Positions 1 to 11,591 of a DNA stretch of 64,000 nucleotides are shown here, piece by piece. Every line of letters starts with the position of its first letter. Positions within the stretch are counted from its first letter, which is position 1. Below the pieces are notes generated by a model. It saw nothing but the letters and a program-made list of their open reading frames with translations, did no database searches and was not told the origin of the DNA. The position numbers were made by a program, and so were the translations under genes. Source of the stretch: Saururus chinensis (Eukaryota; Streptophyta; Magnoliopsida; Piperales; Saururaceae); the NCBI GenBank assembly GCA_035235625.1, contig CP141149.1:20547548-20611547 (forward strand), read 5' to 3'.

Positions 1-207
1 TATTTAATACCTAAGCAAATAAAATGGTCTTCTTTTGACAATTAACTTTTGTTTAACATCTCTATTTTTCACTGTATTTTTTTAGCTTAGTCCTTTATGA
101 GCTGGGATCATCTTTACCAGACCTCAGAATCACCCTTAATGTGAAAATCATTTGAACCGGATAAAACTAAAACTCTGATTTTAATGTCCATTATTTTTTT
201 CATCCAG

Positions 208-306
208 CCAGAAAAAACATATACAAGGATCCAGATGATGGGCGGCAGCAATTTCTCCTTGAATTAGAGTTTGTTCAGTGTCTTGCTAATCCAACCTACA
301 TACATT
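208..306 (+). pseudogene. MED31: MED31 (Mediator subunit 31) single exon, fragment
   Basis: An acceptor (cag, ending at 207) and a donor (gtaag at 307) bracket an open exon. It reads YKDPDDGRQQ followed by FLLELEFVQCLANPTYIH, the signature core of Mediator subunit 31 (SOH1), a Mediator middle-module protein that bridges activators and RNA polymerase II. The exon ends one base into the next codon, as expected before the conserved Tyr of HYLAQNRYF. No exon with LAQNRYF or the rest of the domain follows in the window, so this is an isolated exon and not a working gene. It lies upstream of a CACTA transposase and is most simply read as a captured fragment, though a real gene truncated by the transposon is possible. 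The family call is firm; the capture model is inference. Confidence 0.8.
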
Positions 307-387
307 GTAAGTATATTGAACATGAACTGCTGTTTTGAGTGTTGTAAACTGTAAACTATTTTGTCATTCTTGCTTTTCTATTTCCAG

Positions 388-484
388 CTTATAATTATGG
401 TAGTTCAAATGAGCATGAATTGCTGCATTTAGTTGATATTTTCTGGTGTGTGAATCCAGCGCCTGCACTTTTCAAACTAGTGGG
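388..484 (+). other. Exon-like open segment, unassigned
   Basis: A polypyrimidine tract and cag acceptor (385-387) precede an open stretch containing SSNEHELLHLVDIFW, followed by a plausible donor (gtcagt). It follows the MED31 exon in splice-compatible phase but is not MED31 sequence. I do not recognise the peptide. It may be a captured exon of another gene or chance. Confidence 0.3.
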
Positions 485-1566
485 GTCAGTAAAATGAAAC
501 AGTGGATTTTTGTGAAATGACTGAGCAACCTATAGGCTTAGATTGCTAGATAAGTGGTGGATAGTGGATACATCGATTTAAGTACCATGCTGGCTTATGC
601 TAGGAATGTAGTCTGTTTAACTTACTGTCTCTAATTAAATTCAGTTGTGGAACAAATAAGTGATAATGTCTGGACAATATGATTGAAGCAATTTACAAAT
701 TTCAAGTAGGATCGGCTAGGATGGCTCATCTTTGTTTGCAATTGCAAGAAACCTTTATTTAGGAACCCAAACTCAGGTTTCCAAACAATTTTGAGTAAAT
801 GTGCAAAAATCATATACAGGGTCCTCTCTATTGTTTTGAATAAGGTCTCTGGATATACAGAGGGTTCAAATTGGGATTGCAGCAGAGAGAATAAGGTACT
901 TGCATGGATGGTTCTTGGGTCATATCATCACCTTCCTTCTTTGTGGTCATTGCAGTCTTGACTGCTTAAAGTACATTAATCAGCAACATAAACATTAAAG
1001 GAAAATTAAAGACAACCCAGGAAATAAACTGGTTTCCAAGACATACAAGCCCAGAACTGAAAAGAGGGACCAACCCAGAAGTCTTGCCACAGTATTGCTT
1101 CTAATTCCACCACAAATAGACCAAGCTATTTACTGCAGGTGATTTGTATGTGTATGACTTTCCTGGGTACAATGGTAAAAAATGAATCTGGTTGCATGTA
1201 CATACCAGATTGAAAAAAGTGCACCTCTCTGCTACCAATATCAGATGTTTTAATTTTCTGTTTGGAAAAAAATGTTGCTACGAATTACCTTACACAGTAG
1301 AACATCGGACTGAAGATAACAAAGTGAAAGAAATCAAGTCAGTGCATATATGTGATTGTAGACTAGATCAAAATCCTGTGCTTCCATCTTCAAACCGGCT
1401 TTGCCACTCTTGTGATCAAGTTGAACACATAATTAAACATGTGCATGTGTGTCTCAATTTATGTATCTTTATGTATATACTAGTAGACTTACCCCGGATA
1501 AGGAGACTCTTTGATGGGCATGCAAATTTCCGTTTTTTGCTGCTAGAGATGGTGAAAAAAATGTTG
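485..1566. other. No gene seen; intron-like AT-rich sequence
   Basis: Only short open frames occur here and none has a recognisable motif. A CACTA 5' terminus was looked for and not found. The sequence resembles plant intron or intergenic DNA. Confidence 0.4.
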
Positions 1567-1690
1567 TATATGTGCTTCATATGATAATTAGCATTTTTTT
1601 TATAGCTCGTGAATTCTTCATTTAGTTCATCAACCTGCATAGACTTGGATGCATGTATTCTCACCCTTGTTGCTCTTGTTTTTCCTCTTA
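1567..1690 (+). repeat. Direct repeat, copy 1 (about 120 bp)
   Basis: This segment, beginning tatgtgcttca and containing cttcattt, gttcatcaac and acttggatgcatgtatt, recurs in diverged form at about 1967-2090, roughly 400 bp downstream. Both copies lie just upstream of the TNP2 gene; the exon at 1751-1842 lies between them. Confidence 0.75.
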
Positions 1691-1750
1691 AATGATCTCT
1701 TGTAATCATTAAGTTTGAATCATCCATATTGATATGGTAACATATTATAG

Positions 1751-1842
1751 GTGAAAGTTCCTGTGCGACTAGCTGCACGACTGGCTTATTCCTCAAGTGT
1801 CACTCAGACCAAATTCAAGGAACAGCTGAATTGCCTACCAAG
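1751..1842 (+). pseudogene. Exon A of an unidentified host-like gene
   Basis: An acceptor (tatag) and donor (gtgggt) frame a 92-bp segment. The frame ending in TAELPTK is open and closes in phase 0, which fits exon B at 6229. A second frame, KVPVRLAARLAYSSS, is also open, so the reading frame is not certain. The peptide matches no family I know. The whole TNP2 transposase gene sits in the intron between A and B. Confidence 0.4.
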
Positions 1843-1966
1843 GTGGGTTTTGTATTTTCATAATCTTAAAGCATATCTTTATACTTCTAATCATTCTTGT
1901 AATGTTCTTGCTTTAGTATGTCAGTAGAAATTGGTAATATTGGGCTAACTAGGAATAGAAGGCTAT

Positions 1967-2090
1967 TATATGTGCTTCAGCTGATAATTGGCAGCAGTTT
2001 TTTCACAGCTCATGAGTTCTTCATTTGGTTCATCAACTTGCTTAAACTTGGATGCATGTATTATCTCCCTTTTTGCTCTTCTTTTTTGTA
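1967..2090 (+). repeat. Direct repeat, copy 2 (about 120 bp)
   Basis: Partner of the copy at 1567-1690. The shared core includes ttcttcattt, gttcatcaac and acttggatgcatgtatt. Several substitutions separate the copies, so the duplication is not recent. Confidence 0.75.
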
Positions 2091-2264
2091 GTAACTTGGG
2101 ACAAATTGTACTAGCCAAGTTGAATAGTATGCAGTTTGACTTAGAATTGTACATATGTCTGATCCATTGGAGGATCTACTTTTGTCCACTTCCTTTCTTA
2201 TTCTCTTGGTCATGTATTAGTATTATTATTTTTTACTAAACTAGTATATACAATTTTGTAAATA

Positions 2265-5200
2265 ATGCAGTTGATGGATAAGAGTTGGATTAATAAGTCT
2301 AGAGCTTCTTCTGAGTACATTGATGGTGTGAAAAGGTTCATAGAACTAGCCATAGAACGTGGGGCATGCATAAATGGGAAGTTGAAATGCCCATGTAATA
2401 AATGCAACAATGTGTTATATCAAGATGGGGTTACAACCTTTGAACACTTGATATGTAATGGTATTATACAAAGCTACACCATATGGGTTTATCATGGGGA
2501 GAACTCATCTAGCCAAATAGGTAGTTCAAGCTACGTAAATTCGGTGGATGCTGGAGTCAATTTACGTGACACGGGCGATGATATGCGGTCACTGTTGCAT
2601 GATGCATTTGGAGTTCAAGAAGATCCAGTAGATAGTTTTGATAGTGGCACAAATGACATACCCATGGAACATCGACCCAACTTTTTTAAATTGGTAGAAG
2701 AAGTTGAGAGTGAGGTGATTCCGGGGTATACAACACTCACAAAGCTATCTTTTGTTCTTAGACTATGGCATGTTAAATGTCTAGGTGGATGGAGTAACAA
2801 GTCAGTCACTATGTTGCTTGACTTGTTACATGAACTACATCCGAAAGATAACAACCTACCTAAAACATTTGGACAATGTAAGAAAATTATATCAATGTTG
2901 GGACTTGAGTACAACAAGATTGATGCATGCCCAAACAATTGCATGTTATATTGGAAGGACATGGTTGGCCAAAATGTTTGTCATGTATGTGAGACACCTC
3001 GTTGGAAGACTTCAGAAGGTGATGAAGATGGTACTAAAAGGAGGATCCCGGCAAAGATACTTCGTCATTTTCCCATAAAGCCAAGGTTGCAGAGATTGTA
3101 TATGTCATCCAAAATTGCAGGTGATATGCGATGGCATGATGAGAAGCGTAAGAGAGATGGGATCCTAAGACACCCAGCTGATTCTCTAGCTTGGAAACAT
3201 CTTGATTCTATCTATCCTGCATTTGCTTCATAGCCACGTAATGTTAGACTTGGTCTAGCAAGTGATGGCTTCAACCCATTTAGGACATTGTCTCTTTCAC
3301 ATAGCACATGGCCTGTAATTCTAGTTCCTTATAACTTACCTCCTTCATTATGCATGAAACAACCAAACTTTATGTTATCATTGCTCATCCCAGATGACCC
3401 TGGTAATAAGATTGATATATTCCTTAGGCCGTTGATTGAAGAATTAAAAGAATTATGGGATGTTGGTGTGGAGACATATGATTCATCGAAGAAAGAGATA
3501 TTCCAAATGCATGCAGCTGTTCTATGGACTATAAGTGACTTCCCAGGGTACGCGATGTTATCTGGTTGGAGCACAAAAGGGAAGCTAGCATGTCCCTCAT
3601 GTCATGAGGAAACTTGCTCATTATATTTGAAAAATAGTAGAAAATGCTGTTATATGGGACATCGTCGTTTCTTACCTAGAGACCATAAATTTCGGAAGCA
3701 GAAGTACTCTTTTAATGGATCAATTGAAGATAGAGAACCCCCGTTTCCACTGACAGGGTCAAGTATATTGCATAAGTTAAAAAGCATTGAACACACCTTT
3801 GGTGTTGAGAAAAAGCGAAAGAGAGTAGGCACGGGAGAAAGTAATTGGAGGAAGAAGAGTATTTTTTTTGAGTTACCTTACTGGGAGCATAATTTAATAA
3901 GGCATAACTTGGATGTGATGCACATTGAGAAGAACGTATGTGACAATGTACTTCGGACTTTATTAAATTTAGAAAAAAAATCAAAGGATAACTTAAATGC
4001 GCGTCTCGATTTAGTAGACATGAGAGTGAGGAAAGAGCTACACCCACAGTGGCAAGCAGGGGGTAGAAGTGCGTATTTACCACCTGCATGTTATTCTATG
4101 AACAAAGTAGAGAAACAAATGTTTTGTAGGGTTTTGAAAAATTTGATGACTCCTGATGGCTACTCATCTAATATATCAAGGCGAGTAAATGTTAAAGAGT
4201 GTAAGATTTTTGGGCTTAAAAGTCATGATTCTCATGTCATTATGCAACATTTTTTGCCTCTTGCCATTCGAAGAATTTTGCCCAACAATGTAAAATATGC
4301 ACTTATAGAGTTGAGCAATTTCTTTCGTGAATTATGCTCTAAAGAGTGTCATGTGGAAGACCTCAAACGCATTGATCAACATATTGGAGTAGTCCTTTGC
4401 CATCTAGAAAGAATCTTTCCTCCAGCATTTTTTAATGTTATGGAGCATTTGCCTATACATCTTGCTTCAGAGGCCCTTATAGGAGGACCAGTTCATTATC
4501 GATGGATGTACCCAATTGAAAGGTAATCAATTTTTTTTATTTTATTATTATAATTAAAAAGTAAATTTATGTGATAACTTACTTGAAACAAAATTTGAGA
4601 TGTGTAGGTACTTGTGTACTTTAAAGTCGTATGTGTGTAATAGGGCTCAACCAGAGGGGTCTATTGCTGAAGCATATATTGCCGATGAATGTCTTTCATT
4701 CTGTTCAAGATATTTTGACAATGTTGAAACACGGTTAAGTCGACCCCCAAGGTCAAAAAGGGAAGATACATCATGTGGGTCAAGATTCTTTCTAAGCAAA
4801 ATTGAATTGGAGCAAACACATCGTTATGTGTTATTCAATAATGAGGACATTGTTGGACCTTATATAAGGTGAACTTCAAATCATGACATTAGTTCTACAC
4901 TCTTGATGAAATTAATGTCACATATATTCAATACATGAATAGTTGATAGTAACATATACATAAAATGTGTGCAGACAACATATTAGTGTTCTTAAACTAA
5001 GACATAGGAGAGCAAATCCTCGTGATATTCAAAAATTGCACAATGAACAATTTAGTGATTGGTTAAAGCAAGAAATATGTTACAAAACAAACATTTGTTG
5101 GCACACATGTTTAGCTCAGTCAACAAATAAAGTGATTTTTATTATTTTTTTCCATGATTGTAGGTTCGACGAAAGGTGAAGGCAAATATTAGTATTGAAG

Positions 5201-5892
5201 AAGGAGTTGACTTACTTGCGGAAGGCCCACATCCTATTGCATATAGATTTAGTGCCTACACAACCAAATCTGGGTTTAAATTTCGTATATTAGATAAGGA
5301 TAAGAGAGCTAAAACTCAGAATAGTGGTATTGCAGTTACGGCAGAAACTATAAGTTATGCAAGCTCGAGGGATAAATCTCCTATTTCATCGCCCTTAACT
5401 TATTATGGTCGCGTAACTGATATAATTGAGTTGAAATATTCCGATGACTTTAGGTTTGTATTGTTCAAATGCGATTGGGTTGATATAAGAGCGCAAGGAA
5501 GAGGAATTAAGACGGATGAGAATGGATTCACACTTGTGAATTTTTCAAGATTGTTGTTTTCTGGTCATAGTGAGACAGATGAGCCATATGTATTTGCATC
5601 TCAGGCAATACAAGTTTTCTATGTTGAAGATCCAATTGAACCTGATTGGCATGTTGTTGTGAAGACAATGCCAAAAGAAATTGGTGATGATGATGATTCG
5701 GAAGTGTCAATAGATGCGATGTTTGGCCAGCAACCTCCAGGCAACTTTGAAGACGAAGATATAGAAGTTGAAAATTGGTTGCGACCAAATGCAGAGGGAG
5801 CCACTGTCAATACATTTTCAGAAGAAGTTGCCACACGAAGAGATGACATATCAATTTTTGAAGATGATAATGAAACTGATTATGATGATTAA
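2265..5892 (+). pseudogene. TNP2-type CACTA transposase (4 exons, one in-frame stop)
   Basis: This is the main transposase of CACTA elements, which excises and inserts the element in the nucleus. Exon 1 (2265-4522) starts with the Transpos_assoc domain (MDKSWI, then the CPCNKC zinc motif) and continues into the tnp2 catalytic domain (ELPYWEHNLIRHNLDVMHIE). Exon 2 (4608-4868, RYLCTLKSYV) completes the DUF4218 block. Exon 3 starts at 4975 (RQHISVLKLRHRRANP). Exon 4 (5164-5892) carries DUF4216 (YYGRVTDIIEL) and an acidic tail. Splice phases agree for exons 1-3; the donor of exon 3 is not clear. One TAG at 3231-3233 interrupts exon 1 where family members usually read FASEPRNVRLGLA, and the frame is the same on both sides. 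The copy is probably inactive unless the stop is read through. Confidence 0.9.
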
Positions 5893-6000
5893 TAATTTAA
5901 TATTCAGTTTTTTATTACAATTTTGAATTCTTTTCTCTTGTAATAGTCTGATATTTTTATTCAACTTTTTCTTTTATATTAGGTTGTTTGATTTACTATC

Positions 6001-7585
6001 CAATCTTAAAGAAGCCACTATCATTAACTTTTCCAAGTCATTAATATTTTTAATTGTGCTTATTTGTCTTATTATATACCGGTCATGCATTTTACTATAT
6101 GTTCATAACAATTATTATATACTGGTCATGCTTATTTGTCACTTTTGTTTAACATCTCTATTTTTCACTGTACTGTTATAATTCATTGTCTTATTTATTA
6201 TTTCCTACATTTTCTTTGCTTTGATTAGGTTGTTGGAATCATTAAATCTCGCAAGTTTTCTGGACAAGCAGTAGAACGGTAAGATAAACCTGGAAAAGAA
6301 ATCTGTGGTAAAAATATGTCAGTTCTTTACTTTCTTTACTCAAGTCTAGCTTGCTCTGCTTGAAATTTCAATTTTTATGAAGTTTCCTTCAGAATTATCC
6401 CTGCTTTGAGGTTAACATGTCATTTACGAAGTTGTGACAAAAAAATCCAGGAATTTTTCTTATTTGACCAAAAAAACTGTCAGTTCTTTACTTTCTTTTG
6501 TTATGGATATATAAACTATCTATTTCTATCTTGTTCCTCACACTAGCTGAATAGAATAATAAGTCTAAAAGTTGTCAAGACTTTACTTAATTTTTTTAAA
6601 ATACCTATGCTCCTATAATGGATCGCGATGAGTGTCATGTGATGGTTCCTGTAAATTGTCTTATTAATTACTGGTTATATATTTTATTGTATGTTTAAGG
6701 ATAATTATTTAACACTTAAGCAAAGAATGTGTTGAAATTGATCATGCCAGGCCCATTGTTCCAGTGAAGATTGTTAACTGTGGTGAACTTGACAGTAAAA
6801 TACAGGGAATGGCTGGTACATGTTTATGCCTAGACTCCTCTTCTTTTTATCCGGCTTAAGCTTAAACTCTGCAACAAGATTTCTGACTTGAATGTGGATT
6901 TTGCCCTATCCGAATCCTGGAGCTTTTGTCTTTTGCAAGTTAGCTTAACCCATTTCACCATGTTCAAAAGGCCCATCATTTAATTCTCAGGTTGGGTAGA
7001 TAGCCTTACCATATCGTCATCGGCTTGATTTTGCATTAAACTCTTGATCAAAAGTGAAACAGTACCTAGATGATGATTGTTGTTAGGAAATTTGTTATTA
7101 CTGTAATGTTCTCATAAAGCATGTCAATAATTTTATCAAACTATCTTGAGTTACTGGTCGGTGTAGTTTTTTGGTTATTAATCTGGTTACTTACTGGAAA
7201 CAAGTAAAATTCAGTTGTGAAGTGAGATGGCACAGCTTGATCAGTTAGAATGACAAGCAGAAGATGACGATGTACAATTTTTTTGTAATGATCTGTCAAC
7301 TGATAATTTCATTTTGGCTTTCTCTCCTCTGAAAAGCATTTTATTTCTTGTTAGGTTATTAAAAATCGTACAGTTTTTTTTTTGGGGGGCTAGAAAGGTT
7401 GTCATTTATGGTTGAACATTTATCATCAATCTGATCTGCTCTCTGAAGTTTCACCTAATAAATGCTATGATTTTATTTAAGTTGTTTGATTTACCATCCA
7501 ATATAAAGGAAGCCACTATCTTTACTTTTTTTACTTTCAATTACTCAAGTCTAGCTTGCTCTGCTTGAACTTTCAATTTTTCTAA
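6001..7585 (+). repeat. Dispersed internal duplications within introns
   Basis: The string gttgtttgatttac.atccaat..aaagaagccactatc occurs at about 5982-6030 and again at about 7481-7525. The string actcaagtctagcttgctct occurs at about 6340 and 7545. The spacing differs, so the segments were duplicated and then rearranged. They lie in the introns between exons A-B and C-D. Confidence 0.65.
6138..6178 (+). repeat. Segment shared with 44-82
   Basis: The string tttgtttaacatctctattt and its flank, through ttcactgta, occurs both here and at 44-82 near the MED31 exon. This links the two intron-like regions on either side of the transposase gene by duplication. Confidence 0.7.
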
Positions 7586-8753
7586 TATAAAAGAAACTTG
7601 TGATTAACCTGATCTATGCATATTATGGCCACAGCTTCTTCTCTTGATCTGACTGAATTTTTTGTTGCAGTTGTGAGCCGCATGATCTCAGCTGCTGCAG
7701 AGTAAGATTGGTCATGCATGCTTTTCATTCGGATGTAGCAGTATGGCAGGGGATGTTTCATCCAAAGATGAAATAGGATAGCGGGGTTTTGGTTTGCCAG
7801 ACACTCATTTTTTCTTCAGTTTACTGGTATTTCTTTCCATAGATTAATAAATATAGATGCTAGAAGAACCTGAATCAGAAATAATGCAATAGAGAGAACT
7901 TTGCAAACTATGAAAGCCTTAGTTTTTTTTATTTTCTTTTTGAGCTACTATATAATAAAGGCAGACTGAACTGCTTATTTAATGCAGGCAGACTGAACTA
8001 CCGTGTTAGCCTTATCTTTTTTGGTGCAAACTGCAAAAGCCTTTTCTGAAGTGCCCCTACTCCTGCAAAAGCCTTTTCAAGGTTGTACTTAAATTCTTTT
8101 AAATTTTTGAAGAAATTGTTTCTGTGAATTTCACACAGTAGAACATCTGACAAAAATTGTTTCTGGACACAAGATCTGCACATTTTCAGTTATGCTTTTT
8201 TGACACAGACCATAATTCAGTATTCTTTTCAGGTCTTGCTGGCTGCTACTAGTTTTATGCTGCTTTATTGCCAAGTTGTTAACTAGCGACGCCAAACCTA
8301 TTTCCATTTTTTAAGCCGATTGTTTTTTCAACCAGCAATAAATGTGACTTAGTTATAACCTCACTAGCTATGTCATTACCCCAAGCTCAAAGATTTTTAA
8401 GCCGATCTTTGGCCTTTGGTAATTGGTATCCTGGTGGCCCTTCTGATATCATAAGCCATGAGTTGGTTATAACCTTAGAAGAGCTGCAACATCTTTAAGA
8501 AAGTTCAGAAAAGTTGTATAAACTTTAAGAGAGTATAAATGAGGCTACTGATGGTAAAACTTTTCTATGCATTTGTACATGACTTGCTGATATGGTTGAT
8601 GATGTAACAGGTGGATTAAAGCTTTTGTGAAGTCAGGTTTCTTACTAGGGTTGTTGTTTGGACTTGCAAATAAGAAAAACACATCCTGCTTGTTCCACTG
8701 TTCAGAGCTGGGAGATTTCACCAAAACTTTAGCACTTTTGAAGCATTTCAGAG
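6229..8753 (+). pseudogene. Exons B-E of an unidentified host-like gene inside the CACTA element
   Basis: Four exon-like segments with GT-AG borders chain in phase. B is 6229-6278 (VVGIIKSRKFSGQAVER), C is 6751-6815 (PIVPVKIVNCGELDSKIQG), D is 7671-7701 (VVSRMISAAAE) and E is 8611-8753 (WIKAFVKSGFLLGLLFGL, then FHCSELGDFTK). Each junction preserves frame (phases 0, 2, 1, 2), and every exon is open in the resulting frame. D could instead end at a TAA directly after SAAAE if its donor (gtaaga) is unused. I do not recognise the protein. Either a host gene fragment was captured, or this is the element's own accessory transcript. In En/Spm the transposase frames lie in the first intron of the accessory gene, which is the arrangement seen here. 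Confidence 0.5.
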
Positions 8754-9147
8754 GTCTGAACTGTCATCTTGGAGCACTTATTTAGTTATTTATTTTCACA
8801 ATTGATGCTTCTTATTAAAAGTTATGGTTGACTTTATAGAATTAGGTCTGAATTGTCGGTTGTTAACTAGCAATAGTTTGACGCCAAATATGAGTAGCTC
8901 GTTTTATGCTATTTTATTGCCAAGATGTCATGTTATGGACAATTAAGGATTTATATGCCATGTATAACCTATTTTATGTTAGTGATTGATCTTGTTGTTC
9001 TATAATTTTGAATAACCTATTTTAAGTTTTAGTGAATGATATGTTCTCTTGTGCAAGAGTTTTCCGTGCACATTTAAAACTTGTACTTTGAGCAACAATT
9101 TACTAATGTCATTTACTGTTTTTTGTTCCTATTATGAGAAGGTGCAT

Positions 9148-10822
9148 ATGGATGACCAGTATATGTTTCATGATAATGATGTTTCGTCACCACCAAGGAA
9201 GAAGGGAAGAGGACCCACAACGTGTAAATTTTTATTGAAAGGAAATGGAGATAAATATCATGTGATGTTTGATAAGGGCCAACCCTATGGAGATCATGCT
9301 GGATGGTTTACCCGGTTTGTGGGTCCTTTGGCAAGGGATCGATCTAAATTTCCTATAGATGTCGCTACATGGAAATTAATGCCTAAAGATAACAAAGACA
9401 AAGGGTGGGAAGAAGTTTTGGTAAGCATTATCCTTTTACTTTTTATTTGTTGTGAACTAAATAGAATATTATTATGTAATAGATTATGAAGATTTAGATT
9501 TTTGGGTATTAGTAATGTTTTAGGTCACTCACTAATTGATGTTAAATTTATCTATATCTTATAAATAAAATCAACTTAAACATGAGGCCAAGTCTAATGT
9601 TATTCTGGTAATTCTTGTGTGATGCAGAAGTATTTTAAATTTGATGAGGACGTTGTATCTGATGCAAAAAAATATGCTATGTCCTCTTTAAATAAGAAAT
9701 GGGTTGACTTCAGGAGTAGGTTGAAAACTAAATATTATGATACTCAGCCTGAAGACACACGTGCAAACATTGAGACACCTATTGAAGTGGATAAAGATCA
9801 ATGGAAAACTCTTTTGAGTTATTGGGAATCAGAAGAAGCAAAGGTAAACTCTATAATAGTGAATCGTAATGATCTTCAATTTAAATTTATTGTTGTGTTA
9901 TAAGTAAACAAAACCAAAATGAATTAATATAGGTAAGGAGTACTACTAATAAAAGTAATCGTGCAAAACAAACATTCCACCACACGACTGGAACTAAAAG
10001 CTTTAAGCAAATACAGTTTGAGGAGGTAATTGTCAAATTTTTTATTACATGTATACTTTATTTATTTTGTACTTTTCTTTTTATTAATTAGTCTAAAATT
10101 TTGTATTTCATTTATTTATGTTTGAAGCAATTGAAACGGAAAACTGATGTCCCAATCCCACGATGGGATCTTTTTATTTTAACACGTACAAAAAAGGATG
10201 GCAAATATGTCAACAAAGATGCAGAAAATAAGATTGTAAGTTAAACATTTTCAACACTTGGACTAATTTTTTTAACCATTATATATGTGTCATTTTATTT
10301 ATATATAGACCTTCAAACATAATATTATGAACTAAAATAATTCATGAATTGTAGAAAGAAATTGAGGCTCGCATAGAAAAAGATTGTCTTCAGGAGGCAC
10401 CACTTCCTTCACCAAATGATATATTTTCTATTGCCATGGGAGCTGAGAAACCAGGACGTGTTCGGGGTTTTGGTCACGGAGTAACTCCATCTAGTTTATG
10501 GGGGGCATCAGCTAAGCATACAAGATCTTCCTCAGTAGCTGAATATAATTCGATGAAAGAAAAATTGTCAAATATTGAAGAGGACAATTTAAAGCTAAAA
10601 GATGAGAGCACGAAGTACAAGGAGGAAATAGGGCAACTTAAATATCAACAAGTAGAATTATTATCAAAGATGGATCAAATGATGAGTTTCTTTCAGTCTC
10701 AAATGAGTCAGGTAAAAGCATGCAAAGTAGTTGTAAAGTATAATTATATTTTTTTATTAGTTTAACAATTTTATAAGCTAATTTTGTTTTATTTCATTTT
10801 TGTGTAGGCTAATGGTGAATGA
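9148..10822 (+). CDS. CACTA accessory protein, Transposase_24 / Ptta-En-Spm type, 353 aa
   Basis: Six exons give an uninterrupted frame: 9148-9420, 9628-9843, 9933-10025, 10128-10235, 10355-10711 and 10808-10822 (TGA). All introns are phase 0 with GT-AG borders. The product starts MDDQYMFHDNDVSSPPRKK, a basic nuclear-type N-terminus. It contains the family's WKLMPKDNKDKGWEEV, KKWVDFRSRLKTKYYD and QWKTLLSYWESEEA blocks, then RKTDVPIPRWDLF. A coiled-coil-like C-terminal third (about residues 270-345, EYNSMKEKLSNIEEDNLKLK) follows. Such proteins are thought to bind subterminal repeats and assist the transposase. Unlike the TNP2 gene, it shows no break. Start chosen at the ATG preceding the conserved block; an upstream in-frame ATG at 9049 exists but extends into low-quality sequence. 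Confidence 0.82.
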
Positions 10823-11149
10823 TTTTAAATTGACAAGTTGCGCCGACGAATCTAAGTCTTAGCAAAGAATTTTTCTTCTTCTTTATATTAAATAATCTTG
10901 TCATTAGTACTTAGACATTGTAAATATTTGGAACTGTTGTATTTGCAAGCTTCTTTTTCAATACTTATTGTATTACGTATTTGATTTAAATAATTTTGTT
11001 ATTTTAAAATCTTTTATGTTATTATTAAAGCGTTAACTTATAGTTATATGTAATGTGCAATTTGAAGCATAGTATGTTTGAGAATACATAAATGTACAAG
11101 TGAGAAAAGAAATTTTAATTAAAATTTTAGAAAATAAAAAATTATTTGT

Positions 11150-11348
11150 AGTGGCGGTTTTGATTTTTAGCGGAGGTTTTTCAAATAGCCGCTAAAAGGA
11201 TTTCACACTCATATAGACCCCCCGCTAAAATGCTTTAGCGGCGGTTTTTTACACTCATATATACCCCCCACTAAAATGCTTTAGCGGCGGTTTTGAGCTT
11301 TTTAGCGGGGGTTTTAAAACCCCCACTAGAAGTTTTTTTTTTGTAGTG
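11150..11348 (+). repeat. CACTA 3' subterminal repeats and terminus
   Basis: Short units such as ttagcggcggtttt, ccccgctaaaatgcttt and agcgggggttttaaaaccc occur several times, partly inverted, ending in the T-run plus gtagtg. This is the cis-acting 3' end of the CACTA element. No matching 5' set is in the window. Confidence 0.8.
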
Positions 11349-11591
11349 AGGGTAGAGGACAAACATCCTAGGCAAAAGGAACATAAGTAATTTTTTTTTC
11401 TATGTCTATTTCTTGTTTCTGAAACTCCTTTCACTATAATGTGACTGTTATTGGCTACAGTAAGATGTGCAAGTAATTGGGCAAAGCTTCTAATTATTTT
11501 GGGCATCATGAATGTGTCAATTTTTTTTATGTCATGAAAAATAGTTACAATTATCTTTAGTTATGATTTAGTTGGCTAATTGTAGATTGCT

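Larger units (their letters stand above)
2265..11348 (+). mobile_element. CACTA (En/Spm-type) DNA transposon, 5' end not located
   Basis: The element is defined by a TNP2-type transposase gene, a Transposase_24-type accessory gene in the same orientation, and a 3' terminus. That terminus is a T-run followed by gtagtg at 11,348, the reverse complement of CACTACAAAAAA. Just inside it (about 11,150-11,330) are subterminal repeats of the tagcggcggtttt / ccccgctaaaatgc type in both orientations, as CACTA elements carry for binding the accessory protein. No matching CACTACAA end or subterminal repeat is visible in 1-2264, so the true 5' end may lie left of the window or be lost. The start given is the transposase ATG. 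Host-like exons lie between the two transposon genes. Confidence 0.85.

Noticed and set aside
208-306. A functional MED31 gene at the left edge
   Set aside because: Only one exon is present, and the following sequence lacks the highly conserved LAQNRYF exon within the window.
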